NCBI GenBank assembly: GCA_002408385.1
Contig: DHSB01000095.1
Coordinates: 84,941-105,278 of the forward strand
Direction of reading: 5' to 3'
DNA: 20,338 nt
DNA from: Myxococcales bacterium UBA5297
GTDB lineage: Bacteria; Myxococcota; Myxococcia; Myxococcales; UBA5297
Position 1 is the stretch's first letter; each line of letters begins with the position of its first letter. Both the position numbers and the translations under genes were made by a program. Below the pieces are notes generated by a model. The model saw nothing but the letters and a program-made list of their open reading frames with translations, was not told the origin of the DNA and did not search any database. This document shows positions 14,045-20,338 of the stretch, one piece after another.

Positions 14045-14231
14045 GTCTACCCTCTTCGACGCCGTCCGGTACCGCGAGACGCCAGCACGAAGGCTGGCGC
14101 TCCGGGCCCCAACAGCCCTGACAGTTCAAGGTCACAGCCGGGCAAGGGCCCGGTGCCAAAGCCCGGGCTTCTCGACTTCGCTCGAGGTGATCGGAGGAGG
14201 GGCCGAGTCTAGGAGGCCTCTCGACACCTCT
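14045..14231 (+). repeat. Dispersed hairpin-rich repeat, copy G
   Basis: It holds CTTCGACGCCGTCCGG (like the head of E and H), the GCCAGC-ACGAAG-GCTGGC stem shared with copy A, a GTTCAAGGTCACAGCCGGGCA segment like copy D, TCGACTTCGCTCGAGGTGA (14172-14190) identical to D and H, and a terminal CCTCTCGACACCTCT. It lies 31 bases beyond the 3' end of the HEAT-repeat gene, in the opposite orientation to it. Confidence 0.7.
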
Positions 14232-14261
14232 CGAGGCTGCGCACGCCAACCTTCGCCGAGC

Positions 14262-15152
14262 TCAACGCTCCAGGCGCGCGGCGACCGAATTCATCTTCTT
14301 CGCGAGCCTGTCGTTCACGCCGGCCGCGGCCTCGCGCAGAGCAGGCGCCGCCTTGCGGTTGCCGAGCCGCATCAACGCGTCGATGGCGTTCTTCACCACC
14401 TTGTCGTCCGAATCGCGCAGCGCCATGCACAGCGGATCGAGCGACGAGCGGTCAGGATGGCGCTCGAGAACCCAGCTCGCCTCGCGCCTCATCTCGACCG
14501 ACGGATCCTTGAGTAGCGTGTGGTGCACGATCTCGTAGCTGCGCTTGTCGCCCATGACCACGAGCGCCTTGAGAGACTCCCGACGCAGATCGAGGGGCTC
14601 GTCGCCCTTGATCGTCCTCGCGAGCGCGTCGGCCCCCGACCGCCAGCGCTTGTCCCCAAGGACATTGGCAGCGGTGCGCCGCACCCGCACCGAGGCGTCG
14701 TCGTCGAGCACGATCTTTCCGAGCGTGGCCCCCCCGTCCTCGTCGCGGTCGAGCCGCTTGATCACCTCAATGGCCGTGACGCGCACCCCGTCGTTCTCGT
14801 CGGCCAGAGCAGCCTTGCGTGCGACCTTCAGCCCGTCCTCGCCGCCAATCTCCTCGAGCGCCTCCAGACACTGCTCGCGGACCTTCGCCGAGCCGTCCTC
14901 GAGCGCCGTCTTGCCGATGGGCTGCACCGCCGAGCGGCTCCGACGCTTGCCGAGCCGGTGGCAAGCCTCGGCGCGCGCCTGCTCGCCGCCGTCGGAGAGG
15001 TACTCGACGAGCTGCGCCTCGTTCAGGTTCTTGGGCAACCCGCGGGCGTGCGCTGTGTCCGGCAGGACGAGCGAGAACACAGCCGCGGCGGCAAGAGCGA
15101 GGGCAGGCCGTTCATGGCTGGCGTGGAAAGCATCGACGGAGCGCTTCGGCAT
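14262..15152 (-). CDS. Secreted HEAT-repeat protein
   Basis: The 296-residue product begins with a signal-peptide-like segment (basic start, ALALAAAAVFSLVLPDTAHA, probable cleavage after AHA near residue 36) and continues as about seven HEAT/PBS-lyase-type helical repeats, each about 30 residues with a V/A-R-x-x-A/C pattern (for example GSAKVREQCLEALEEIG, ENDGVRVTAIEVIKRL, DDASVRVRRTAANVLG, SVEMRREASWVLERH, SDDKVVKNAIDALMRLG). Such scaffolds bind proteins; no catalytic motif is seen. It is probably periplasmic or exported. A ribosome binding site GAGGAGG lies eight bases before ATG 15152 but is buried in a strong stem-loop (see the separate entry). It is preceded on the same strand by the MuiA-like gene, 119 bases away. 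Confidence 0.85.
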   Translation of the reverse strand: MPKRSVDAFHASHERPALALAAAAVFSLVLPDTAHARGLPKNLNEAQLVEYLSDGGEQARAEACHRLGKRRSRSAVQPIGKTALEDGSAKVREQCLEALEEIGGEDGLKVARKAALADENDGVRVTAIEVIKRLDRDEDGGATLGKIVLDDDASVRVRRTAANVLGDKRWRSGADALARTIKGDEPLDLRRESLKALVVMGDKRSYEIVHHTLLKDPSVEMRREASWVLERHPDRSSLDPLCMALRDSDDKVVKNAIDALMRLGNRKAAPALREAAAGVNDRLAKKMNSVAARLER

Positions 15153-15184
15153 CTTCGACCTCCTCAGAAATGAGGAGGCCGAAG
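15153..15184 (-). promoter_or_regulatory. Stem-loop sequestering the ribosome binding site of the HEAT-repeat gene
   Basis: Directly abutting the ATG on its upstream side is a near-perfect inverted repeat. In mRNA sense the arms are CTTCGgCCTCCTCA and TGAGGAGGtCGAAG with a TTTC loop: eight plus five base pairs around one mismatch. The 3' arm contains the GAGGAGG ribosome binding site and ends at the base before the start codon, so folding would block initiation. Confidence 0.6.
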
Positions 15185-15244
15185 CTAGCAGGCGTGGCGC
15201 CGACGTTCCAATCCCTCGGACGGCGACGCTCGGCGCCGATAAAC

Positions 15245-15263
15245 AGGCGCTGCAAGAGCGCCT
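15245..15263 (-). terminator. Probable intrinsic terminator of the MuiA-like gene
   Basis: Eight bases after the TAG stop (15272) a 7-bp stem AGGCGCT / AGCGCCT with loop CTTGC is followed on the minus strand by GTTTATC. The T-run is short, so termination may be partial, leaving read-through into the HEAT gene possible. Confidence 0.45.
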
Positions 15264-15271
15264 TCGTTCGC

Positions 15272-17092
15272 CTACAGCGCGCTCGAGTCGTACTCCTCGG
15301 GGATCTCCACGGCAAAGTGCAGCTCGAGCTCGCGCTTCTCGCCCGGCGCGAGCTTCACCTTCCAGGTGACGATGCCGTCGGCGGGCGCGAGCTCGTAGCC
15401 GGAGGACGTCTTTTCGCCCAGCACCACCTTCACGTCGTCGAGCTGAGAGACCGGCACGTGCTCCTGCACCTTGAGCTCGACCGGGCCCGCCGCGTGCGAG
15501 GCGAGCTCGAAGCGGTAGCCATAGTTGAGCCTGCGCGTAGACCCGAGGAACCCGGGATCCTTCGCCTGCTCGGTCAGGATGACCCGCCGCACCTTGACCG
15601 GCTCCTCTATCCCGAAAGCGAGCTCGAGCCTGTCGCCGTTCGGCACGTGCCCGAGCTGGCTGTGACCGAGGTAGCTGCCGCCGGCGAAGAGCTCGACCCG
15701 GCCCGGCAGCAGAGGGTGAGCGGTGCGGTTGATGACCTCGGCGCTCCGGAAGGCAAAGGGCGCCATCTTCGGGACAGTCAGCAGGCCGAAGGTCGCCGGG
15801 AGTGAATGACGGGAGACGAGCAGGCGCATGGGGCGACCGTCGCCCGGGAGGTCGACCTTGCCCGGCACCTCGAAGCGCACCGAGAGGCCTGCTTCCTCTG
15901 TCTGCGCCTGGCCTTCGGACCCCGCGCTCGCCGTCGTCAGGGACGAGAGGTGCGCGACCTCCTCGTAGCGCTTGACCAAGACCTTCTTCTTCTTGTCCTC
16001 GGGCGTCGCCCCGACGTAGAGGCGCTTGGGCTCCGGGGGCGTCGCGTCGCGCCGGGTGGTCGCGGTCGAGAGGGTGAGCTGCACACCGTCCCACGGCTCA
16101 CCGGTCGCCTGGACGAGCTGCGCGAGCATCGCGAGCTCGACCTTCTCTCGCGCTCGAGCCGCCCGCGCTTCGTAGACCGGCTGCCAGCTTACGCCGCCCG
16201 CCATGTAGGAGAGCTCGACGCGCGCCGCGCCGGCGCGGCTGCAGCGCACGAGGACCTCCGCCTCCATCGCGCGCGCGGGGCCGTCCGAAGCGAGGGTGCC
16301 GCGCTGGCTCAGCAGCTCCTGCAGGTCGCGGTTGAGCTCGCGCAGGCTCGCGTCGGCCTTGCGCAGCCCGTCGTCGGCCGCCTCGATGATCCGCCGCGAG
16401 GACTCGAGCGCCGCAGCCCAGGCCTTCGTCTGCGGTTTGGGCTCGGCGGCCGCTTCGCGCGCTACGAACTCGGGGACCGTGGCCCGCAGGCTCTCGCCCT
16501 GGGCGCGGGAGGAGGCCGCCTGCGCGCGCTGGAGCTCCACCTCGCGGATGCGAGCGCGCAACGCCTCGAGCCTCTGGTCGAGCGCGTGGACTTGGGCGAG
16601 ATGCGCGTCCTGGAGGACCCGCTGTCGCAGGCTCAGGCCCTCTATCCGGCCGCCGGCTCCGCTCGCGGTCGCCTTGAGCGTCGTCTCGTCGAGGCCCCAG
16701 GGCAGCCCGGCAAAGGTCGCTCCGCTCGGCGTCTTGCCACATGGGACCTCGAGCGAGCGGGTGACCAGCGCGCGGTCGGGATAGACGACCGCGCGCACGA
16801 CGGGCGCCCGGTCGTCCGGGTTCGCGCGGGCGGAAGCGCAGGGGAGCAGCACAGAGGCTGCGAGCAGGGCGAAGAGGCTGGAAAAGCGCTGAAGAACCGT
16901 CGATGAGAACTCCTTTTTCAGCTCGGTCCGGTTCCGCTCACCCTGAGCGCAGAGGCGCGAGCGCAGTCGAAGGGCCCCTCGGCTTCGGCCTCGCAGGCTC
17001 TTCCTAAGCTCGGGCCTCTCGACTTCGCTCGAGGTGACCGGAGGGGGCGGGCCGAGTTCGAGGAGATTTCCCGATACCTCTTGCGTCGACAT
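15272..17092 (-). CDS. MuiA-like (DUF4140/DUF4139) exported protein with repeat-derived leader
   Basis: The C-terminal 515 residues follow the mucoidy-inhibitor-A family: a DUF4140-like start (VVRAVVYPDRALVTRSLEV, EGLSLRQRV), a long Ala/Arg/Glu coiled coil, and DUF4139 with YMAGGVSWQPVYEARA, EPWDGVQLTLSTA, a disordered acidic insert and GIVTWKVKLAPGEKRELEL near the end. MuiA was named for an effect on mucoidy in E. coli relatives; biochemical function is unknown. A good signal peptide (QRFSSLFALLAASVLLPCASARA, about residues 68-90) is present but has no start codon just before it. The nearest start with a ribosome binding site (GGAGAG) is ATG 17092, giving a 66-residue leader that is entirely repeat copy H. 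ATG 17113 (MLLGETA...) is also in frame. GTG at residue 81 is too deep to preserve the signal. It follows the larger paralogue by 29 bases. Confidence 0.8.
   Translation of the reverse strand: MSTQEVSGNLLELGPPPPVTSSEVERPELRKSLRGRSRGALRLRSRLCAQGERNRTELKKEFSSTVLQRFSSLFALLAASVLLPCASARANPDDRAPVVRAVVYPDRALVTRSLEVPCGKTPSGATFAGLPWGLDETTLKATASGAGGRIEGLSLRQRVLQDAHLAQVHALDQRLEALRARIREVELQRAQAASSRAQGESLRATVPEFVAREAAAEPKPQTKAWAAALESSRRIIEAADDGLRKADASLRELNRDLQELLSQRGTLASDGPARAMEAEVLVRCSRAGAARVELSYMAGGVSWQPVYEARAARAREKVELAMLAQLVQATGEPWDGVQLTLSTATTRRDATPPEPKRLYVGATPEDKKKKVLVKRYEEVAHLSSLTTASAGSEGQAQTEEAGLSVRFEVPGKVDLPGDGRPMRLLVSRHSLPATFGLLTVPKMAPFAFRSAEVINRTAHPLLPGRVELFAGGSYLGHSQLGHVPNGDRLELAFGIEEPVKVRRVILTEQAKDPGFLGSTRRLNYGYRFELASHAAGPVELKVQEHVPVSQLDDVKVVLGEKTSSGYELAPADGIVTWKVKLAPGEKRELELHFAVEIPEEYDSSAL
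16890..17083 (+). repeat. Dispersed hairpin-rich repeat, copy H
   Basis: It begins CTGAAGAACCGTCGATGAG and includes CGCTCACCCTGAGCG (16935-16949), GCAGTCGAAGGGCCCCTCGG, TCGACTTCGCTCGAGGTGA (17019-17037), GGAGGGGGCGGGCCGAGTTC and GATTTCCCGATACCTCTTG. It runs opposite to the gene it sits in and covers the codons between ATG 17092 and the signal peptide of the MuiA-like gene, without any in-frame stop. Confidence 0.8.
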
Positions 17093-17121
17093 GGCGGTCT
17101 CTCCGAGGAGCATCGTCGGCC

Positions 17122-19158
17122 TCACCACTGCTGGAGTCGGGCGCCGCGCGGGCGCGTAATCGTGAAGACGAAGCGCAGCACGCGCTTTTCGCGCGGCGCG
17201 AGCTGTACCCGCCACTCGAGCGTGCCCTCGGCCCTGTCGTGGATCGCCCACGGCTCCATCCGCTCGAGCTCGACCTTCACGTGCTGGTTGCCGGCCAACG
17301 GGATCTGGTCGATCACCCGCGCCTCCATCGCCGCCGCACGCGGGTTGAGCAGCTCGACGACCACCTCGTACCGAGTCACGTCGTCCTTGGAGAAGACGCC
17401 CTTCTCCCCGGCGAGCAGATTGACGTTGCGCTCGATCCCGATGGCCTCGTCGACCCCCAGGGGAAGCGAGATCTGCTCGCCCACTGCCGTGGTCTTCAGC
17501 ATCGCCTGACCTTGCAGGTCCGAGCCGACGTAGAGGTTCGCCTGGCCCCGCAGCAGCGGCCTGTCCGAGCCGTTGGTCACGTCGGCGACCAGGTAGGCCT
17601 CCTTGCCGAGGCCCGGGGTCGCGGTGACGAGGACCTTGGCCGGCAAGCGCACGGAGTGCAGCGCGACGCGCCGCTCCTCGCCACCTGAGCGAACCGACTC
17701 CGGCCTCGCGGAGCTGAACGTGTAGTCGTAGCCGCCGGCGAGCGAGGCGGGCAGGTCGGCCCCGAGGATCGGCGCGCTCCAGCCCCGCGGCGCCCCGAGG
17801 GTCACCGGCGCGACCGAAGCGGCGCGCGAAGCCGCTCTCTGGCCGAAAGCCGCGCTCTCGACCGTCACCCTGGCGGCCTCTGCCTCCACCGAGTCGAAGC
17901 CGTAGTCGGTCCGCCGGCTCCAGGCGGCCGGCGGCGGAGACGGCGGCGGGCGCTCGGCGCGGGCAGGCTGCGAGGGCATCTCCAGGGACTCCTCCGCCGC
18001 GTCGGCGTCGCCCATCAGGTTCTCGAAGACGGGCGCGGGCGCGGGCTCGGACGCCGCGTGCGCCGCTTGCGAAAGCGCCCGCCGCAGCTCTTCGTCCCCA
18101 GAAGCCGCGTCCTCTGCGCTCTGCCGGGCGACCGGTGGGGCCGGGCGCGCCGGGCCGGGTCGCGGCTTGGGCTGCGGCTTCGGGAGAAACTGGTCCCTGT
18201 CGCCGATCTTCCAGGCAGCCAGCTTGGGGAGGTCGGCCTTGGTCGCGGGCACGGCGGTCGAGAGCACCAGCTTCGCGTCCACCCAGTCCTCGCCGCTCGC
18301 CTGCGAGACCAGGCCGGCAAAGTGGACCTCCACCTCCGGGCTGCCCGGCGCATAGCGCACGTCGTAGGCTGGCAGCCATCGAGCGCCCTTGACGAGATAG
18401 ACCAGCTCGAATCGCGCGCTCGGCCCCCGCGGCTCGACCACGGCCTCGACGAGGTAGCCCGGTTCGCCGGCGCCGGCCCGCAAGAGCTCGGCGGCCTGAA
18501 GCTGGAGCCCGCGCATCCGCTTCGCGTGCTCGCGCAGCTTCGCTTCCAGGGCGACGATCTCTGCCGCGGTCGCCGCCGCGAGGGTGTCGAAGAAGCTGGC
18601 CGCGGCGGCCCAACCCGCCGGCTCGAGCAGCCGGGGTAGCCCCTCCGGGCTCGGCAGCGGGGTCGACCGCGGGCGCAGCCCCTGCAGCAGCGCGAGCTGC
18701 TCGTCGAGGACGCGCTTGCGGTCGAGCAGGGCCCGCCCCTCGTCGCCGGCCGTCTCGAGATCGCGCAGCAGGCGCTTGGCCTCGTCCTTGGGAAGCTCTC
18801 CGCGCCGGGCCCGTCGCACCTCGACCGAGCGCACCGCCGCACCGCGGGCCTCGAGGCGGACCGAGTCGGGATCCAGGCTCGCCGGCAGCGAGGGCAGGCG
18901 CAGGCGCTGCTCGCCCTTCCCGAGCTTGAGCTCGCCTCGACGCTCGACGCGGGCGCGGTCGCTGAAGACGGTCACCTGCACGATAGGCAGCGCGCTCTGG
19001 ACCGGGTCGGCGTCGCGAGCCTGCGGCGCACCTGCCGAGGCGCCGGACGCTTTGCCTGCGCTCCCAGTTTCCACCTTGATGCCCGAGGGAACCTCTACCG
19101 AGGCGCCAGGCGTGGCAGCGAGGAGCACCAGCGGGAGCGCAATACTGGCCAAGAGCAT
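17122..19158 (-). CDS. MuiA-like (DUF4140/DUF4139) exported protein, larger paralogue
   Basis: The 678-residue product starts with a signal peptide (MLLASIALPLVLLAATPGA), then a DUF4140-like domain (IVQVTVFSDRARVERRGEL, LPSLPASLDPDSVRLEARG), a coiled-coil stretch, and DUF4139: FELVYLVKGARWLPAYDVRY, ASGEDWVDAKLVLSTAVPA and, at the C-terminus, GTLEWRVQLAPREKRVLRF. Between the two halves of DUF4139 lies a Pro/Ala/Glu-rich low-complexity insert (about residues 325-430), as in other members. The protein is expected in the periplasm or outer envelope. ATG 19158 has GGAGG four bases upstream. The smaller paralogue follows 29 bases downstream, so the two are one transcription unit produced by an old duplication. 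Confidence 0.88.
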   Translation of the reverse strand: MLLASIALPLVLLAATPGASVEVPSGIKVETGSAGKASGASAGAPQARDADPVQSALPIVQVTVFSDRARVERRGELKLGKGEQRLRLPSLPASLDPDSVRLEARGAAVRSVEVRRARRGELPKDEAKRLLRDLETAGDEGRALLDRKRVLDEQLALLQGLRPRSTPLPSPEGLPRLLEPAGWAAAASFFDTLAAATAAEIVALEAKLREHAKRMRGLQLQAAELLRAGAGEPGYLVEAVVEPRGPSARFELVYLVKGARWLPAYDVRYAPGSPEVEVHFAGLVSQASGEDWVDAKLVLSTAVPATKADLPKLAAWKIGDRDQFLPKPQPKPRPGPARPAPPVARQSAEDAASGDEELRRALSQAAHAASEPAPAPVFENLMGDADAAEESLEMPSQPARAERPPPSPPPAAWSRRTDYGFDSVEAEAARVTVESAAFGQRAASRAASVAPVTLGAPRGWSAPILGADLPASLAGGYDYTFSSARPESVRSGGEERRVALHSVRLPAKVLVTATPGLGKEAYLVADVTNGSDRPLLRGQANLYVGSDLQGQAMLKTTAVGEQISLPLGVDEAIGIERNVNLLAGEKGVFSKDDVTRYEVVVELLNPRAAAMEARVIDQIPLAGNQHVKVELERMEPWAIHDRAEGTLEWRVQLAPREKRVLRFVFTITRPRGARLQQW

Positions 19159-19202
19159 GAGGCCTCCAAGGCGAATGAGCCCAGCGTCGTCGACGGCTCG
19201 AC

Positions 19203-19232
19203 ACTATCTGCGCTCGGACCGGGTGCTGTCAT
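19203..19232 (-). promoter_or_regulatory. Candidate sigma-70 promoter of the MuiA-like pair
   Basis: On the minus strand ATGACA (19232-19227) and GATAGT (19208-19203) are separated by 18 bases, 45 bases before ATG 19158. The match is five and four of six positions; in this GC-rich sequence it stands out but remains a prediction. Confidence 0.4.
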
Positions 19233-19301
19233 ACCCGACCGGCCGGCGAGTTGCCGATCAACGAACGGCCGGGCAGCAGGGTCCGCGAGCGCGGTGCGGC
19301 T

Positions 19302-19331
19302 CGGGCGATTCGCCCGCCGACGCACTAATAT
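19302..19331 (+). promoter_or_regulatory. Palindrome and -10-like element upstream of the His-rich lipoprotein gene
   Basis: CGGGCGA-T-TCGCCCG (19302-19316) is a perfect 7-bp inverted repeat, and TAATAT (19326-19331) follows ten bases later, 42 bases before ATG 19374. The palindrome lies where the -35 element would be, as expected for an operator of a repressor or a MerR-type activator site. No good -35 hexamer is seen. Confidence 0.45.
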
Positions 19332-19373
19332 GTCCGCCTTCTCACCGAGTCGAAGAGACGACGGAGCCCTGCC

Positions 19374-20156
19374 ATGAAGATGAAGCTGATGATCCCGATT
19401 GCCGCGCTCGCGCTCGCGGGGTGCAAAGACAATCCCCAGCAGGTCACCCCGGTCGCCGTGCCCGCCGCACAAGCGGTGGCCGCGCCCGAGAAGAAGACCG
19501 AGCCGGCCGCGGTCCAGGAGGGCCACGCGGGCCACGAAGGCTGCACCCACCAGCCCGCCGAGCCTGCAGCGGACGGCCACGCGGGCCACGAAGGCTGCAC
19601 CGGGAACCACGGAGGCGAGGCCCACCAGCCCGCCGAGCCTGCAGAGGACGGCCACGCGGGCCACGAAGGCTGCGCCGGGGCTCACGAGGCCGAGGCGGGC
19701 CAGGGCATCGAGCCCGGGCAGAACACCGAGGCCGTGGCCGTCACCGACCCGGCGACCGGGGCCGCCATCCTCGCCGCGGGCGCCAAGCTCGCCGGCGCGA
19801 CGCCCGTCACCATTGATGACCTGATCGCCAAGCCCGAGAGGTACGCGGGCAAGACCGTGCGGGTCGCAGGCAACATCTCGGCGATGTGTTACCACCGGCG
19901 CGGCTGGTTCGCGGTTCAGGCCGAAGGGCGCAGCGGCGCGGTCGTCCGCGTCGTCACCACGCCGTCCTTCAAAGTGCCTGAGAACTCGATCGGCAAGAAG
20001 GCGCGCGCCGAAGGCGTCGTCAGCATCGTCGAGGTGCCCTCCGGCGCCGCCCGGCACTACGCCGCAGACCACAAGGTCGGCGATCCGGCAGCCGTGAAGG
20101 ACGACAAGCCGGTCCAGGCGGTCATCATCCGGGCGACCGGCGCGGAGTTCCTATAA
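19374..20156 (+). CDS. His/Cys-rich lipoprotein with DUF4920-like OB-fold domain
   Basis: The 260-residue product starts with a lipoprotein signal, lipobox ALAGC with Cys17 as the lipidated residue. Residues 50-104 contain three copies of GHAGHEGC (50-57, 68-75, 93-100) set in Pro/Ala/Glu-rich spacers, giving ten His and three Cys, a typical metal-binding composition. Residues 143-235 resemble DUF4920 (VTIDDLIAKPERYAGKTVRV, then VAGNISAMCYHRRGWFAV, IGKKARAEGVVSI); the family's second cysteine (CxxxGCW) is Arg-Gly-Trp here, so only Cys172 remains. It is probably anchored in the outer or inner membrane facing the periplasm and may buffer copper, zinc or nickel; metal identity is not shown. The gene downstream encodes a PepSY-type membrane protein, 42 bases away, and is likely co-transcribed. 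A CGGAG Shine-Dalgarno precedes the ATG. Confidence 0.8.
   Translation: MKMKLMIPIAALALAGCKDNPQQVTPVAVPAAQAVAAPEKKTEPAAVQEGHAGHEGCTHQPAEPAADGHAGHEGCTGNHGGEAHQPAEPAEDGHAGHEGCAGAHEAEAGQGIEPGQNTEAVAVTDPATGAAILAAGAKLAGATPVTIDDLIAKPERYAGKTVRVAGNISAMCYHRRGWFAVQAEGRSGAVVRVVTTPSFKVPENSIGKKARAEGVVSIVEVPSGAARHYAADHKVGDPAAVKDDKPVQAVIIRATGAEFL
19521..19673 (+). repeat. In-frame tandem repeats in the lipoprotein gene
   Basis: A 24-base unit, GGCCACGCGGGCCACGAAGG plus CTGC, occurs three times without mismatch (19521-19544, 19575-19598, 19650-19673). The intervening CACCAGCCCGCCGAGCCTGC occurs twice. Near-identity at DNA level suggests recent expansion and probable copy-number variation. Confidence 0.85.
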
Positions 20157-20163
20157 GCACCTC

Positions 20164-20183
20164 GGGCCCACGACTTGGGGCCC
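20164..20183 (+). other. Intercistronic GGGCCC stem-loop
   Basis: GGGCCC (20164-20169) and GGGCCC (20178-20183) form a 6-bp stem around an eight-base loop between the lipoprotein stop and the PepSY gene. No T-tract follows, so it is more likely a processing or stability element than a terminator. Confidence 0.3.
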
Positions 20184-20198
20184 AGCGGGAGTAGCGAA

Positions 20199-20338
20199 AT
20201 GGCGTGGCGCCGGGTGCTCGTCGGCCTCCACCGAGATATTGGCTTCCTGATCCTCGGGCTCACGCTCGTCTACGGAGTCTCCGGGATCGCGGTGAACCAT
20301 CGGCACCACTGGAACCCCAACCCGACTTTGACACGGCT
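20199..20338 (+). CDS. PepSY-associated transmembrane protein (3' end beyond window)
   Basis: Only the first 46 codons are present: MAWRRVLVGLHRDIG followed by a hydrophobic helix FLILGLTLVYGVSGIAVNH and then HHWNPNPT. This is the start of the PepSY-associated TM helix family (LHRDxGxL...SGIAxNHxHxWNP), inner-membrane proteins often linked to iron or copper uptake and reduction. GGGAG lies ten bases before ATG 20199. It probably shares an operon with the His-rich lipoprotein, which fits a metal-related role. Confidence 0.75.
   Translation, partial: MAWRRVLVGLHRDIGFLILGLTLVYGVSGIAVNHRHHWNPNPTLTR

Noticed and set aside
16890..17083. Insertion sequence at copy H
   Set aside because: There is no transposase frame and no target-site duplication I could recognise; the element is a noncoding repeat.
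17093..19204. Upstream continuation of the frame of the smaller MuiA-like gene
   Set aside because: This part is an out-of-frame shadow of the larger paralogue, not a fusion; the larger gene has its own start, signal peptide and stop.
19521..19673. CRISPR-like direct repeats
   Set aside because: The units are in frame within a lipoprotein gene, there are only three, and the spacers are partly identical.

Overview
This is a window of very high GC DNA from a Gram-negative bacterium. An outer-membrane porin ending in the usual C-terminal Phe, a lipobox lipoprotein and a Wzc-type tyrosine kinase with fused cytoplasmic domain all point to a double-membrane cell. GC content, SpoIIM-like/RDD pairing, paired MuiA-like proteins and many one-off regulators fit a Myxococcota or other deltaproteobacteria-like lineage. 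That placement is inference; no marker gene is present.

Layout. 1-2193 (+): end of a phosphate-selective-porin-like gene, then an excisionase-type HTH fused to a molybdate-binding-like periplasmic fold. 2364-7421 (-): a gene run that, in transcription order, reads small Cys-rich precursor-like peptide, radical SAM/SPASM enzyme, PqqD-like protein, HPr-kinase-like protein, and then an exopolysaccharide tyrosine autokinase. 7617-8483 (-): class IV aminotransferase, with a possible remnant of an upstream gene. 8900-9645 (+): Cro-type HTH protein coupled to a zinc-ribbon/J-domain protein, with a readable promoter. 9989-11717 (-): SpoIIM-like membrane protein and RDD membrane protein with overlapping ends. 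11887-13824 (-): triple-PAS protein with a degenerate histidine-kinase core. 14262-19158 (-): secreted HEAT-repeat protein and two MuiA-like (DUF4140/DUF4139) secreted proteins. 19374-20338 (+): His/Cys-rich lipoprotein with a DUF4920-like domain, then the start of a PepSY-associated membrane protein.

The best candidate for an undescribed system is the 4703-7421 cassette. It has the parts of a radical-SAM RiPP pathway: an 88-residue peptide with a conserved-looking leader and a C-X6-C-X5-C-X4-C tail, a SPASM maturase, a PqqD-type peptide-binding protein and a kinase-like protein. The product is unknown. Similar part lists exist in described families (SynChlorMet-type cassettes, lasso-peptide HprK-like kinases), but this precursor does not match one I recognise.

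A second theme is a dispersed, hairpin-rich repeat about 100-230 bp long, present in at least seven copies (near 2131, 5792, 8579, 9653, 11800, 14045 and 16890). Several copies abut stop codons in the gene's own orientation. Others appear to have intruded into reading frames: they seem to supply the start codon of the PqqD gene, a 66-residue leader on one MuiA-like protein, and a C-terminal tail on the HTH regulator. No tRNA, rRNA, CRISPR array, transposase or replication origin was seen.
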